Assembly: GCA_028279875.1 (NCBI GenBank) | Contig: JANQMU010000126.1 | Coordinates: 1 to 64,000 of the forward strand | DNA from: Rhizobiaceae bacterium | GTDB taxonomy: Bacteria; Pseudomonadota; Alphaproteobacteria; Rhizobiales; Rhizobiaceae | DNA: 64,000 nt | Direction: 5' to 3' | Shown: one piece after another, positions 50,173-58,637 of the stretch | Position numbering within the stretch: the stretch's first letter is position 1 | How the letters are laid out: every line of letters starts with the position of its first letter | Program-made: the position numbers and the translations under genes | Notes under the pieces: model-generated | Seen by the model: the letters and a program-made list of their open reading frames with translations, nothing else | Told to the model about the DNA's origin: nothing | Database searches by the model: none

Positions 50173-50491
50173 TGCTTCGACCACGCTCGGCTTCGCGATG
50201 CGCAGATGCCGGACCAACCACTGTGGCCGGCGTTCTGCAGCCGGGGCCAAAACAGGCCATTGCAGGCGGAAAGAGCAATCAATCGGCAACATCAGACCGC
50301 GAAGACCAACGGGCCTGCGCTTCTCAGCGCCACAGGGTCTGCTGTCCGTTGCATCGGCCACCGCAGCCGTAGCCCACAATCCCCATAGCAGCAAAATCTC
50401 CCGCGCTTTCCTCCTTGTCAGATTTGTCGCCGCTGGATGGCAAGCATCCAGCAGCCACAAACCTTAGACGAAGCTGCTGTTCCCGCACGCG
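50173..50491. other. 3' terminal region of the IS91-type element
   Basis: About 320 bases without a gene between the transposase and the ComB-type gene. It holds the terminal hairpin at 50432-50452 and otherwise nothing that I recognise. Confidence 0.45.
50432..50452 (+). other. Terminal hairpin of the IS91-type element
   Basis: GCTGGATG-GCAAG-CATCCAGC is a perfect 8-bp stem with a 5-nt loop, 260 bases after the transposase. IS91-family ends carry such short hairpins near the cleavage site. Confidence 0.5.
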
Positions 50492-51199
50492 CTAGTCGTT
50501 CGCTACATAAGCTCCTTCCACAAGGATTGGCGCACATTGCGAAACATTCAGCTCTGACGCGATAGCCACGTCTTCGGGGAAACCGCGTTCACTGAGTTCG
50601 ACTCCCGAGACCGAGGTTCGCAACCTGTCTGCCAGATCTGCACGCGCAGAAAAGAATGCGTCCCTTGCAACCATTGCTTCCGCGGAAAGCGAACCGCGCA
50701 ATTCGGAGATGATTGCGCCAGCACCCAATATGTCTTCGATGGCAGGTCTCAGGCTGCCATCATTCCACCGCTCCCCCGCCGGAATGATGGCTAATGTCCC
50801 ATTGCCGGCTAGCCTGGTGGCAGCAGCGGCAACTACCGATGCATTGCGCAAACAACCGGCGAAGACAGTTTTGTCGCCTGCGAGAAAGGATATATGAGAT
50901 CCATTCGGAGATGGCAGGAGCAAGCGGGTGCCCGCCTGGATTGATTGAAGTGTCGGGGCAGAAAGACTGAACTCGGCGTCCGGATCGGAGCGCTTTCCTG
51001 CCAACTTGGCGCCAAGGCGCTTCGCTTCTTTTGCAGCAGCCTCGCGGTCATGTATCGGGAATGGGAAGACGCTCGCGCCGTTTGCACACGCTACGTCGAC
51101 ACATGTGGAGAAGGAAAGGACATCCACAACAATGAAAACATCTGCTTTTGGCTTCAGCGCGCTGACCCCGGACAGCCCCCACTCGGAAACAATTCGCAT
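50492..51199 (-). CDS. 2-phosphosulfolactate phosphatase family protein (ComB-like)
   Basis: A 235-residue protein of the ComB family. In coenzyme M makers, ComB removes phosphate from 2-phosphosulfolactate to give sulfolactate; many bacteria that do not make coenzyme M have members with unknown substrates. Signature segments are VVDVLSFSTCVDVACANGASVFP (core DVLSFSTCVDVA, Asp and Ser/Thr near residue 30), TRLLLPSPNGSHIS (about residue 95) and VFAGCLRNASVVAAAA. I prefer the ATG at 51199 with GGAG eight bases upstream to that at 51217. The neighbouring IS91 element ends just after its stop. A link to the sulfonate operon 8 kb away is speculative. Confidence 0.82.
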   Translation of the reverse strand: MRIVSEWGLSGVSALKPKADVFIVVDVLSFSTCVDVACANGASVFPFPIHDREAAAKEAKRLGAKLAGKRSDPDAEFSLSAPTLQSIQAGTRLLLPSPNGSHISFLAGDKTVFAGCLRNASVVAAAATRLAGNGTLAIIPAGERWNDGSLRPAIEDILGAGAIISELRGSLSAEAMVARDAFFSARADLADRLRTSVSGVELSERGFPEDVAIASELNVSQCAPILVEGAYVAND

Positions 51200-51513
51200 A
51201 TTGTCCACTCCTCGCACAATCTGATGGTACCTAAAATGTGATGCTTAAAATGTCCTCAAAGGGCTCTGAGTTGTCATTCGCTGTGGAATGGTCCTGCGAC
51301 AACTTTGGGCCGTGATTGATGCTCACCCGAGGTAGCAAAAATAGTAATTGCCGTGACGCGGGATTCGGCCGGACAGAGCCCTTTGTGGACAGCTTGCAAG
51401 AATCAGCCTTGAACCTTTTGTAAATGTGATTGCAAGATCAAAAAAAGGGATAGAGCGTTAAGACTAGGCCTGCGATTTCGAGAGATCCGACGGTTTTTAA
51501 CGAAGCCGGTGTT
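51200..51513. other. Intergenic region between the ComB-like and YgjV genes
   Basis: About 310 bases between divergent genes. The 141-bp element with inverted ends (51251-51391) fills nearly half; the rest is AT-rich and presumably carries both promoters. Confidence 0.45.
51251..51391. mobile_element. MITE-like 141-bp element with 18-bp terminal inverted repeats
   Basis: TGTCCTCAAAGGGCTCTG (51251-51268) is matched at 17 of 18 places by the reverse complement of 51374-51391. The 105-bp interior has no ORF. No obvious target-site duplication flanks it. The TGTCC...GGACA ends are of the type made by small transposons, but no parent element is in the window. Confidence 0.6.
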
Positions 51514-52200
51514 TTGAAATGCAAGCGAGCTATCTACGAATGCGGCAGGGGGAAGGGCAGAAGATTGTTTTCGGTCTCTTACTTGGTGGCACAGGCATTC
51601 GGTTCAGCGGCTTTTGGCCTTCAGGTTTTTTCCGCTCGAGCGAAGGAACGCGCCGGGCTAACACTCTTCCTTGGTATTTCCAACATCTTCTGGATGGCGC
51701 ACTACATCGCCCTTGAAGTTCCGCTTGCGGCCATCATCTCGGCATTGATTGCCGTCCAATTGCTCGCAACATCACTCCTTGATCAGAAACATCAAAAGCC
51801 GATCATCATCTTTTTCATAGTAATTTATTGGGTTGCTGCTCTCTTTACCATTACAGAGCAGCTTCATCTGCTCCCTGCAGTGGGATCATCTGCCCTGTTG
51901 ATTTCTTTTTTGATGAGTCGATCGGTTTTTCAAGTGCTTCCCGCCGTTGGCACATCTTTCCTGTCGCTGTCGTTGTTGGTTGGAGAATCTGCAATAGCCG
52001 TTAGGATTGGAACCATTGTGTCCTTTTCGATGTGGATGGCGCACGGCTTTGTTACCGGCTCAGTCGTTGAAATTCTCGCCAATTTCGTTCCACTTTCAGT
52101 GGCGATTTACGGGCTGATTTTCTTCGATCTTCAAACAGATATTGCATCTGTTTTTCGGTTCAAGCGTGGCTCGAACCGAGGGTCCAAGCAGCACAAGTGA
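51514..52200 (+). CDS. YgjV-like inner membrane protein
   Basis: A protein of up to 228 residues with about six hydrophobic segments (from residue 20 to 205: FSVSYLVAQAFGSAAFGLQVF, LTLFLGISNIFWMAHYIAL, AAIISALIAVQLLATSLL and others). The spacing and the WMAHYIAL / SFSMWMAHGFVTG repeats match the YgjV family of small bacterial membrane proteins, whose function is unknown. The start is uncertain because the first ~20 residues are charged and there is no clear ribosome-binding site; a TTG at 51568 is possible. AT-richer than core genes and in an accessory stretch. Confidence 0.65.
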   Translation: MKCKRAIYECGRGKGRRLFSVSYLVAQAFGSAAFGLQVFSARAKERAGLTLFLGISNIFWMAHYIALEVPLAAIISALIAVQLLATSLLDQKHQKPIIIFFIVIYWVAALFTITEQLHLLPAVGSSALLISFLMSRSVFQVLPAVGTSFLSLSLLVGESAIAVRIGTIVSFSMWMAHGFVTGSVVEILANFVPLSVAIYGLIFFDLQTDIASVFRFKRGSNRGSKQHK

Positions 52201-52557
52201 GGTTTCGCATCCAGTATTGGCATCGCGGCAGAGCAAGTCCGCTTTGTCCGCGATGTGTGAATTCGGTCCGGGCTTGAGTTCGCAAACGCAGCGAACGTCT
52301 CCTTTGACGGATCAAAGCAGCAACCGAGGCGAAGGGTGAATGGCAGCTCAGGGCCGAATTCGCAATTTAAGATTCCGCGGGTTAATGGCCGGGATGGGCT
52401 CGGTCCGGATCCCCGCTGCGCAATGCACGAACGCACACAAAGTGGACGAAGCGGACCTGTAACCTCTTGCGCAACACCCAAGATTCGTTGAACCTAGCGG
52501 GACAAAGCGACGATGGTGGGTTCGCTGTTCGGCGACCCCTTTCTTTGGGAACTTCAG
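52201..52557. other. Intergenic region before the first alpha/beta hydrolase
   Basis: About 357 bases. Some frames are open but lack start context or similarity. Sequence such as TCCGCTTTGTCCGCGATGTG looks like the non-coding filler found at island borders; nothing further can be supported. Confidence 0.35.
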
Positions 52558-53334
52558 ATGTCAACTGACTCCCTGCCTCCAGTCCTGCTTTTGACCGGCA
52601 CCAACGCTGCGGCCTGGACGATGGCAAATGTGCGTATGTCCTTCGAGGCTTCCGGATATGTCTGCCACAGCCTCACCTATCGGCATCATGACTTGCCGCC
52701 CGGACCGGAACGCGATGCCAAGCTCGTTGGGACAAGCATCGCGGATTTTGTGGACGATGCCCGGCGCGCAATTGAAGAGATTGGCGAGAGCCCGGTTGTT
52801 GTGGGCCACTCGCTCGGCGGGGTTATCGCGCAGCTCCTGGCGGCCGAGGGAGCCGTAAGAGCGGGCGTTCTTCTCAACAGCAGCATTGTGAACGGCATTC
52901 TGCCGACGACGGACGGGGAGCGCGAACTCGGAAAGCTGTTCATTTCGGCAGGCGCTTTCTGGGAGCAGGCGCTGGGACAGGATCTCGAGCTTCTGACGAA
53001 ATATGGGCTGAACACGCTGCCGACCCCTGTGCAACGTGACATCCATGCGCGTCTCGGCACCGAATCCGGTCGGGTGCTTTTCGAGTTTGTCTTCTGGATG
53101 TATGACGTTCACCAAACCACGCTTGTTGACCAAAACAAGGTTTCCTGCCCGCTGCTCTTCATTTCAGGAACCGAGGACAAGGCCGTGGCAACAAGCACCG
53201 CGCGATTGATGGCCGAGCGCTACGAAACGGCGGATTTCCTGGCGGTCAACGGGGCCTGCCACTACATACAGTTTGACGACCAATGGCCAGAGACAGCCGC
53301 CAAGGCGCTCGACTGGCTGAGCCGAAAACTCTGA
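52558..53334 (+). CDS. Alpha/beta hydrolase
   Basis: A 258-residue hydrolase of the alpha/beta fold. The start ATG at 52558 follows GGGA; the frame is open upstream but that part has no similarity. The nucleophile elbow is VVVGHSLGGVIAQLL (Ser near residue 85), the acid is likely in FISGTEDKAVATS (Asp, ~205) and the base in NGACHYIQFDD (His, ~238). LTGTNAAAWTMANVRMSFEASGY at the N-terminus corresponds to the oxyanion/first strand region. The substrate is unknown. Convergent with the next hydrolase gene. Confidence 0.85.
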   Translation: MSTDSLPPVLLLTGTNAAAWTMANVRMSFEASGYVCHSLTYRHHDLPPGPERDAKLVGTSIADFVDDARRAIEEIGESPVVVGHSLGGVIAQLLAAEGAVRAGVLLNSSIVNGILPTTDGERELGKLFISAGAFWEQALGQDLELLTKYGLNTLPTPVQRDIHARLGTESGRVLFEFVFWMYDVHQTTLVDQNKVSCPLLFISGTEDKAVATSTARLMAERYETADFLAVNGACHYIQFDDQWPETAAKALDWLSRKL

Positions 53335-53345
53335 GCAACCCAACC

Positions 53346-54356
53346 TTACGTTGCCATGGATGCCAGTCGGCGCTGCAGGGAAGCGGCCTCGGCGGCGAGG
53401 TCCCGCGGCCGGCCGGCGAGGTTTTCAATGGCCGCGATGCACAAATCGGTGGCGGCGAAGTCCGGTTTGTGGCCGACTCCCTTAATGCGCAGCAATTGAG
53501 CGTTGGCGATGTCCCTTGCCAGGGCCTCGGAGTGAATGTCGGGCGAGACGATCTCGTCATAGTCACCGGTAATGACGACCGTCGGCGCGGCGATGGTCGC
53601 ATAGCGCTGTGCGGCCCTGGTCACATATTCGTGGAGATGAGCGACATCTGTGCCGTTGTAGCGGAAGGCGTGCGGCCGCAGCACCAGGGCGGTTGCGGAC
53701 TGCCGCAGATAATCCGGCGGATAGGCGTTCGGCCGAAAGACACAGCGCGATACGCGGTCGATCCTCCAAAGGCCCGCCGGCATCACCAGCAGTTCGGTGA
53801 ACAGATGACCGATCACCGGCAGGGCCGAAAGCGTATAGTGCCAGTCGATGCCGCCTTTCCACGGATGGGTGGCGGCCGACAGCAGCAGCAGGCCCGAGAC
53901 CTTGTGCGGTGCCTCCAGCGCCATGCCGGCGGCAATGGCGCCGCCGAAGGAGTGGCCGGCAATGATCGCTTTGTCGATGTTCTTGTGATCGAGCAGGGCG
54001 GCGATGGCGCGCGCCTGCCCGTCGGGAAAGCGGTTGTCCGGACTGCCGCGTTCGGACCAGCCATGGCCCGGCCGGTCGACAAATAGCAGGTCGGCGCGGC
54101 CTTCGAGCCTGTCGCGAAAGGCTGCCATCTGGTCGCGCAGATTGCCGCTGGCACCGTGAATGAACACCACGGGCGGCAAATCCGCCTCGGAGGAGCCGGG
54201 AACATGAACGCAATGCAGCCGGCAGCCGCCGATGTCGACCATTTCGCCGATGGCCGGATAGAGTTGCTCGATGCGCCGCGTCTGCTGCCGAGTGAAGGCG
54301 AGCAGCGCCAGCGCGACAATGGCCGCAATGGCCACGATGCTCAGGGTCATCGGCAC
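53346..54356 (-). CDS. Alpha/beta hydrolase with N-terminal membrane anchor
   Basis: A 336-residue protein. Residues 4-20 form a transmembrane or uncleaved signal segment (LSIVAIAAIVALALLAF), so the enzyme is probably anchored in the inner membrane facing the periplasm. The fold shows PPVVFIHGASGNLRDQM (oxyanion), DRPGHGWSERG, IIAGHSFGGAIAAGMAL (nucleophile Ser, ~138), VVITGDYDEIVSP (Asp) and IKGVGHKPDF (His). Its stop is 12 bases from the convergent hydrolase, and the TPR gene lies 5 bases upstream, so the latter two are likely an operon. Confidence 0.87.
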   Translation of the reverse strand: MPMTLSIVAIAAIVALALLAFTRQQTRRIEQLYPAIGEMVDIGGCRLHCVHVPGSSEADLPPVVFIHGASGNLRDQMAAFRDRLEGRADLLFVDRPGHGWSERGSPDNRFPDGQARAIAALLDHKNIDKAIIAGHSFGGAIAAGMALEAPHKVSGLLLLSAATHPWKGGIDWHYTLSALPVIGHLFTELLVMPAGLWRIDRVSRCVFRPNAYPPDYLRQSATALVLRPHAFRYNGTDVAHLHEYVTRAAQRYATIAAPTVVITGDYDEIVSPDIHSEALARDIANAQLLRIKGVGHKPDFAATDLCIAAIENLAGRPRDLAAEAASLQRRLASMAT

Positions 54357-54361
54357 GGGTA

Positions 54362-54979
54362 TCAGATTTCGTCGCCCGTCAGTTCGTCGGCCAATTCGCC
54401 GACCCGGGTCTGGGCCTCCCGCATCGCCGGATAGATCTCAAGCACCTTGAGATAGGCGGCGAGCGCTGCCTCGTCCTTTCCGGCCTGGGACAGGATGGCG
54501 CCCATCCCCATCAGCGCGCCGAAATGGCGCGGCTCCAGTTCCAGGACACGGTTGATGTCCGCCATCGATTTGGAATGGTCGTCCATCATGAAATGCAGTG
54601 TCGCGCGACGGTTCCAGCCCTCGGCATAATCGGGCATCAGCACGGTCACCTGGTCGAGCAGGTCGAGCGCGATGAAAAACCGCTTGTCGCGCATTGCTTC
54701 ATCGGCCCAGGCCATGAGCTGGTCGGCGGTGGCGCTTCCGGACCGGCGCCATTCGGACCAGATATTGTCGGCGACGCGCTTGGCCGGATTGGGACTCGAC
54801 AATCGCTTGAGTTCGAGAAAATAGCCGTCAAGCTTCTCGGTCCGGGTTTTCTCGACGGATACCGGGACGTTGTCCTGTGCCTCCTCGGCCTGGGCAACGC
54901 CTGGCCCCGGCCAGATGAGAATAGCGGCCAGAACCGCCACGGGTCCGAGTAATTTACGAGTGAAGTGCATCCGGCGCAT
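54362..54979 (-). CDS. TPR repeat protein, exported
   Basis: A 205-residue protein with a signal peptide (about 1-31, ending GVAQAEEA) and three tetratricopeptide repeats (about 75-200): FFIALDLLDQVTVLMPDYAEGWNRRATLHFMMDDHSKSMADINRVLELEPRHFGALMGMG (cores PDYAEGWNRRATL and EPRHFGALMGMGAIL) and AALAAYLKVLEIYPAM. TPR domains mediate protein contacts. The start may be the second Met (three residues on). It is the likely first gene of the short operon with the anchored hydrolase, and lies 85 bases from rpmJ. Confidence 0.87.
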   Translation of the reverse strand: MRRMHFTRKLLGPVAVLAAILIWPGPGVAQAEEAQDNVPVSVEKTRTEKLDGYFLELKRLSSPNPAKRVADNIWSEWRRSGSATADQLMAWADEAMRDKRFFIALDLLDQVTVLMPDYAEGWNRRATLHFMMDDHSKSMADINRVLELEPRHFGALMGMGAILSQAGKDEAALAAYLKVLEIYPAMREAQTRVGELADELTGDEI

Positions 54980-55063
54980 GCAACGATATTAGTGCGCGCG
55001 CGCCGGCGGTCAAAGGCAAATTTTGGTGAAGTGTGGACACAGCCGCTCAGGCGGCCGGACCGA

Positions 55064-55189
55064 TCAACCCTGGCGTGCCTTGAAGCGCGGGTTCTGCTTG
55101 TTGATGACGTAAACGCGGCCCTTGCGGCGAACCAGGCGGTTTTCGCGGTGCCGAGTCTTGAGCGCCTTGAGCGAATTCTTGATCTTCAT
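55064..55189 (-). CDS. rpmJ: 50S ribosomal protein bL36 (short, zinc-free type)
   Basis: A 41-residue ribosomal protein of the large subunit: MKIKNSLKALKTRHRENR is followed by the basic core VRRKGRVYVINKQNPRFKARQ. The Cys/His zinc ligands of the C+ form are absent, so this is the C- type (YkgO-like) found as the main form in many alphaproteobacteria. It stands alone, 163 bases from purK on the same strand. Confidence 0.95.
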   Translation of the reverse strand: MKIKNSLKALKTRHRENRLVRRKGRVYVINKQNPRFKARQG

Positions 55190-55351
55190 TGTACCGGACC
55201 CTTGGTCGGTGCTCGCAAAGCCGGATTGCCGTCGAGCCCAAAATAGCCAAAAGCGCGCCGGGTGACGCGCTCAAGTGATGTTGTGGCGTTTAAACCCATG
55301 CGGCCCGCGTGTCAACCGGCGGTCGGCCTTTGCAGGCGTCCGGCGGACATC

Positions 55352-56440
55352 TCAGGAACGCGGCTGCAGCCGGGTGACGTGCCCCATCTTGCGTCCCGGC
55401 CGGGCGTCCTTTTTGCCGTAGAGATGGACCACGGCACCCGGCTCGCCGAGGAGCGCGTCGGCGGAGGTCACCCCGTCGCCGATCAGGTTGTCCATGACGC
55501 AATCGAAATGGCGTTCCACGGAGCCGAGCGGAAGACCGGCAATCGCCCTGATATGCTGTTCGAACTGCGAGGTGATGCAGGCCGCTTCCGTCCAGTGCCC
55601 GGAATTGTGGACACGCGGCGCCAGTTCGTTGGCGAGCAGCGTGCCGTCCTGCATCACAAAGAACTCGACGCCGATGACCCCGACATAATCGAGTTGCGCC
55701 ATGATCCGGCCGGCGGCGTCCCTTGCCGCCTCGATCGTCGATTGCGATGCCTGCGACGGCACGGTGCAGCGGCTTAAAATCCCGTCCCGGTGTTCGTTTT
55801 CGGCCGGGTCATAGCAGAGGACCTTTCCGTCCCGCGTGCGGGCTGCAATGATGGAAATCTCTGCGGTGAAGGCGACCAGGCTTTCCAGGATCAACGGAAC
55901 ATGGCCGAGTTGCGCGAATGCGCCGGCCGGGCTGTCCTGCGGCCCGGTGAACCGCTTCTGCCCCTTGCCGTCATAGCCCAGGCGCCGTGTCTTCAGGACG
56001 CCGCGGCCGCCAAACTCCTCGAGCGCCTGTTCCAGCTGCTGCTGGCTGTCGACGGCGGCGAAGCGGGCGGTTTCGATACCGCATTCCACCAGAAAGTTCT
56101 TTTCGACCAGCCGGTCCTGTGCCACCTCCAGCGCCTTCGGCGGCGGAAAAACCGGCTTTTTCTGCACCAGGGCCTGCGCTGCCTGAAGCGGCACGTTCTC
56201 GAACTCATAGGTCACGATGTGGCACAGCGCGGCAAGTGTTTCGAGCGCTTCGGCATCGTCATAGTCCGCCGTGATGTGACTGCTGGCCACCTGTTCGGCG
56301 GGGCACTCCTCCTGCGGTTCGAGGATGATCGTCCGGAAGCCCAGCCGGGCCGCGGCCATCGCCAGCATGCGGCCGAGCTGTCCGCCGCCGATAATGCCGA
56401 TGGCCTCACCCGGTTTCAAAACGCCTGCAGGCTCGGTCAT
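55352..56440 (-). CDS. purK: N5-carboxyaminoimidazole ribonucleotide synthase
   Basis: ATP-dependent carboxylation of AIR to N5-CAIR in purine synthesis. The 362 residues cover the ATP-grasp layout: AIGIIGGGQLGRMLAMAA (N-terminal, ~14), QDRLVEKNFLVECGIETARF (~108), TRRLGYDGKGQKRF (~153), and the ATP-site segment DYVGVIGVEFFVMQDGTLLANELAPRVHNSGHWT (core NELAPRVHNSGHWT, ~270). The gene order purE-purK on the minus strand with a 3-base gap is standard. Confidence 0.96.
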   Translation of the reverse strand: MTEPAGVLKPGEAIGIIGGGQLGRMLAMAAARLGFRTIILEPQEECPAEQVASSHITADYDDAEALETLAALCHIVTYEFENVPLQAAQALVQKKPVFPPPKALEVAQDRLVEKNFLVECGIETARFAAVDSQQQLEQALEEFGGRGVLKTRRLGYDGKGQKRFTGPQDSPAGAFAQLGHVPLILESLVAFTAEISIIAARTRDGKVLCYDPAENEHRDGILSRCTVPSQASQSTIEAARDAAGRIMAQLDYVGVIGVEFFVMQDGTLLANELAPRVHNSGHWTEAACITSQFEQHIRAIAGLPLGSVERHFDCVMDNLIGDGVTSADALLGEPGAVVHLYGKKDARPGRKMGHVTRLQPRS

Positions 56441-56443
56441 CGG

Positions 56444-56938
56444 TTACACTCCGTCAGCCGGATGAAGTGGCACCGCGCTGCTGCGCTCACGGCGCCAGGC
56501 GTCGAGGCGCTGCGCGATATCGTCATCGCCCAGCGACAGGACCGCGGCGGCCAGCAAGGCTGCATTGACAGCGCCTGCCTCGCCGATGGCCAGGGTTCCG
56601 ACGGGAATGCCGGCCGGCATCTGCACGATGGACAACAGGCTGTCCTGTCCGGACAGCGCCTTTGACTGGATCGGCACACCGAACACCGGCAGCGATGTCA
56701 TGGAAGCCGTCATGCCGGGCAGATGGGCCGCGCCGCCGGCGCCGGCGATGATGGTCTTGAAGCCGTTGTCGCGGGCCGCTGTCGCGAATTCGACCATGCG
56801 CTGCGGGGTGCGGTGAGCGGAAACGATCAGGCTTTCATGGCCGATGGCGAGCGCGTCCAGGGTTTCGGCGGCGTGTTTCATGGTCGGCCAGTCGGACTGG
56901 CTTCCCATGATGATGGCGACGGGCGGCTTGCTGGTCAT
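56444..56938 (-). CDS. purE: 5-(carboxyamino)imidazole ribonucleotide mutase
   Basis: Converts N5-CAIR to CAIR. The 164-residue protein has the class I PurE motifs VAIIMGSQSDWPTM (about residue 7), SAHRTPQRMVEFA (~42), IAGAGGAAHLPGM (~65, with the catalytic His) and FGVPIQSKALSGQDSLLSIVQMPAGIPVGTLA (core MPAGIPVGTLA). The stop lies 3 bases before the purK start, so the two are coupled. It is preceded by a gap of 18 bases to the DUF465 gene. Confidence 0.97.
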   Translation of the reverse strand: MTSKPPVAIIMGSQSDWPTMKHAAETLDALAIGHESLIVSAHRTPQRMVEFATAARDNGFKTIIAGAGGAAHLPGMTASMTSLPVFGVPIQSKALSGQDSLLSIVQMPAGIPVGTLAIGEAGAVNAALLAAAVLSLGDDDIAQRLDAWRRERSSAVPLHPADGV

Positions 56939-56956
56939 TGGCGGTCCAATCGGTCG

Positions 56957-57160
56957 TCACGCTATGATATCGGGGATGATCTGGTCTTCGACCTTGCTGA
57001 TCTGGTCCTTGATGGCCAGTTTCTTCTTCTTCATCCGCTGGATGCGCAGTGCATCACAGCCGGTTGAAACCATCGCGTTGATGGCGGCGTCGAAATCTTC
57101 GTGTTCCTGGCGCAAACGAGCAGCCTGCAATCGCAATTCCGCCTGATTCTGGTCCGCCAT
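56957..57160 (-). CDS. DUF465 (YdcH-like) small protein
   Basis: A 67-residue helical protein, with the typical hydrophobic/charged heptads (ELRLQAARLRQEHEDFDAAI) and the conserved end IQRMKKKKLAIKDQISKVEDQI. DUF465 proteins are common in alphaproteobacteria, without defined function. It lies directly upstream of purE on the minus strand, and opposite a second family member at 57452. Confidence 0.9.
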   Translation of the reverse strand: MADQNQAELRLQAARLRQEHEDFDAAINAMVSTGCDALRIQRMKKKKLAIKDQISKVEDQIIPDIIA

Positions 57161-57451
57161 ATGATTTCCCCATATCAGCTTGAATGACGCTGTTTACCGG
57201 AACAATCCTGCCTCGATATGACACTGGGAAACCGTCTATCACTTTGTCGGATTTCAAAAAACCGCAAAGAAGGGAAAGTTTTCCACCGATTTGACTGCAC
57301 AAGGTGCGGGCTTTGTCGTCCGGGTGCCGCCCGTTCATCAACAACTTCGTGAAATTATTCTTCGACAATTGCCCGGTTTTAGTGTCACAATCCGGTCTGG
57401 CCGGCTTGCCCAAGAGGCCGGTACAACGCAGACAGAAAAGGAGTTTGTTCC

Positions 57452-57631
57452 ATGGCAGTCCATGCTCGTCTTGAAACGCTTGAAAAGAAACACGGCGCTC
57501 TCGAAGAGGAACTCCATTCGGCACTCAATCATCCGTCCTGCGATGATTCGACGATATCAGACATCAAGCGGCGCAAGCTCAGGATAAAAGACGAGATTGA
57601 ACGGTTGCGCGGAGAGCTGGCGCTGCAGTAG
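57452..57631 (+). CDS. DUF465 (YdcH-like) small protein
   Basis: A 59-residue protein starting MAVHARLETLEKKHGALEE from an ATG with AAAAGGAG 8 bases upstream. It keeps the DUF465 layout: a helical first half and the signature IKRRKLRIKDEIERLRG. Divergent from the other DUF465 gene, with about 290 bases between them. The two are different enough to be old paralogues. It is a single gene. Confidence 0.9.
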   Translation: MAVHARLETLEKKHGALEEELHSALNHPSCDDSTISDIKRRKLRIKDEIERLRGELALQ

Positions 57632-57699
57632 CCGGGCACGACGTTCGAAAGCGCGTCGCCCTTAAGTCCATGTTAACCATCTATGGGTTTTTGATCGGT

Positions 57700-57717
57700 T
57701 CCGCCGATTGAGGCGGA
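57700..57717 (+). terminator. Weak terminator after the plus-strand DUF465 gene
   Basis: TCCGCC-GATTGA-GGCGGA forms a 6-bp stem (extendable with mismatches) followed by TCGGTGTTTTG. The U-run is short and displaced. Confidence 0.3.
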
Positions 57718-57810
57718 TCGGTGTTTTGAAATTTCACGAAAGCGAGCGATTGGGATTGGTTTCCCGATCGCCTTGTGGTTTTTCCAGAGAAATTGCCGCG
57801 CCCCGATGCA

Positions 57811-58575
57811 TCACGTGCTCACGCTGGTCATCGCCCGCCAAATCAACTGCAGGGACAGGATCAGAAGGGCTATCTGGATTGCCGTGAAAAAGATCTTTTC
57901 AGGAAGAAGGTTCGTCAGGTGGCGTCCGCACCAGGCCCCAAACAGGGCGATGCCGATCAGCAGTGAAATCAACCTCCAGTTCATGTCCGGGAATTGCCCG
58001 AGAGCCAGGTAGGTTGGCCATTTGGCGAGATTCACGGTGGCAAAGACGATCGTCGTGGTTCCGGCGAATGTGAGCTTTCGCAGTTTTTGCGGAAGAACGT
58101 AAACCTGGAATGGCGGCGCACCGGCGTGCGAGATGAAGCTGGTGATTCCCGACAGCGTTCCCCAGAACAGCCCCGGCACGATCCGCGCTTCTTTCGGAGC
58201 GCCTTCAGGCCGGACGAAAAACCAGGCGCGCAGGCAGTAAAAGACGCCGATCGCGCCGACGGCTCCGTTCAGGGCCGACACCGACATATAGGGCGAGGAC
58301 AGGAAACCGATCACCACGCCCAAAAGCCCGGCCGGGATGAGTATGGCCAGATTGCGTGATGAAAAGTCGTGGCGGTAAAGCCAGATGCCGTAGAGGTCGC
58401 TGACGAGATAGATGGGCAGGAGCAGCGCGGCGGCGGTGAGCGGGTTTATCCAGAACGACAGGATGGGCACGGCTAGCATTCCGACCGCCGGCAGGCCGCC
58501 CTTGGACAGGCCAACGAGATAGGCGCAAAGAAGGCCGACCGGCAACAGGTTCAACGGGTCCATCTCGACATCCAT
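57811..58575 (-). CDS. TauE/SafE family sulfite exporter-type permease
   Basis: A 254-residue membrane protein with eight or more hydrophobic segments. It has the N-terminal family motif LVGLSKGGLPAVGMLAVPIL (about residue 22), and after the central loop the second repeat SGITSFISHAGAPPFQVYVLP (about residue 140), the usual GxxG...HagG P layout of TauE/SafE. Family members export sulfite, sulfoacetate or other organic anions. With the CuyA-like lyase in the same window it might export the sulfite formed, but it lies 15 kb away in a different context. Confidence 0.9.
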   Translation of the reverse strand: MDVEMDPLNLLPVGLLCAYLVGLSKGGLPAVGMLAVPILSFWINPLTAAALLLPIYLVSDLYGIWLYRHDFSSRNLAILIPAGLLGVVIGFLSSPYMSVSALNGAVGAIGVFYCLRAWFFVRPEGAPKEARIVPGLFWGTLSGITSFISHAGAPPFQVYVLPQKLRKLTFAGTTTIVFATVNLAKWPTYLALGQFPDMNWRLISLLIGIALFGAWCGRHLTNLLPEKIFFTAIQIALLILSLQLIWRAMTSVST

Positions 58576-58637
58576 CGTCTCGCACTGGGGCGAGGCAAAC
58601 CCGAAACGATCAACCCCCGAGCACCGTCAACAAGCTG

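Larger units (their letters stand above)
48010..50460 (+). mobile_element. IS91-type element with companion tyrosine recombinase (probably inactive)
   Basis: The unit consists of a tyrosine recombinase gene, a frameshifted IS91-family HUH transposase gene and a 3' region ending in a perfect 8-bp hairpin (50432-50452), as at IS91 termini. IS91-family elements move by rolling-circle transposition without inverted repeats or target duplications, so the exact ends cannot be fixed from one copy; the left limit is a guess. Confidence 0.65.
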
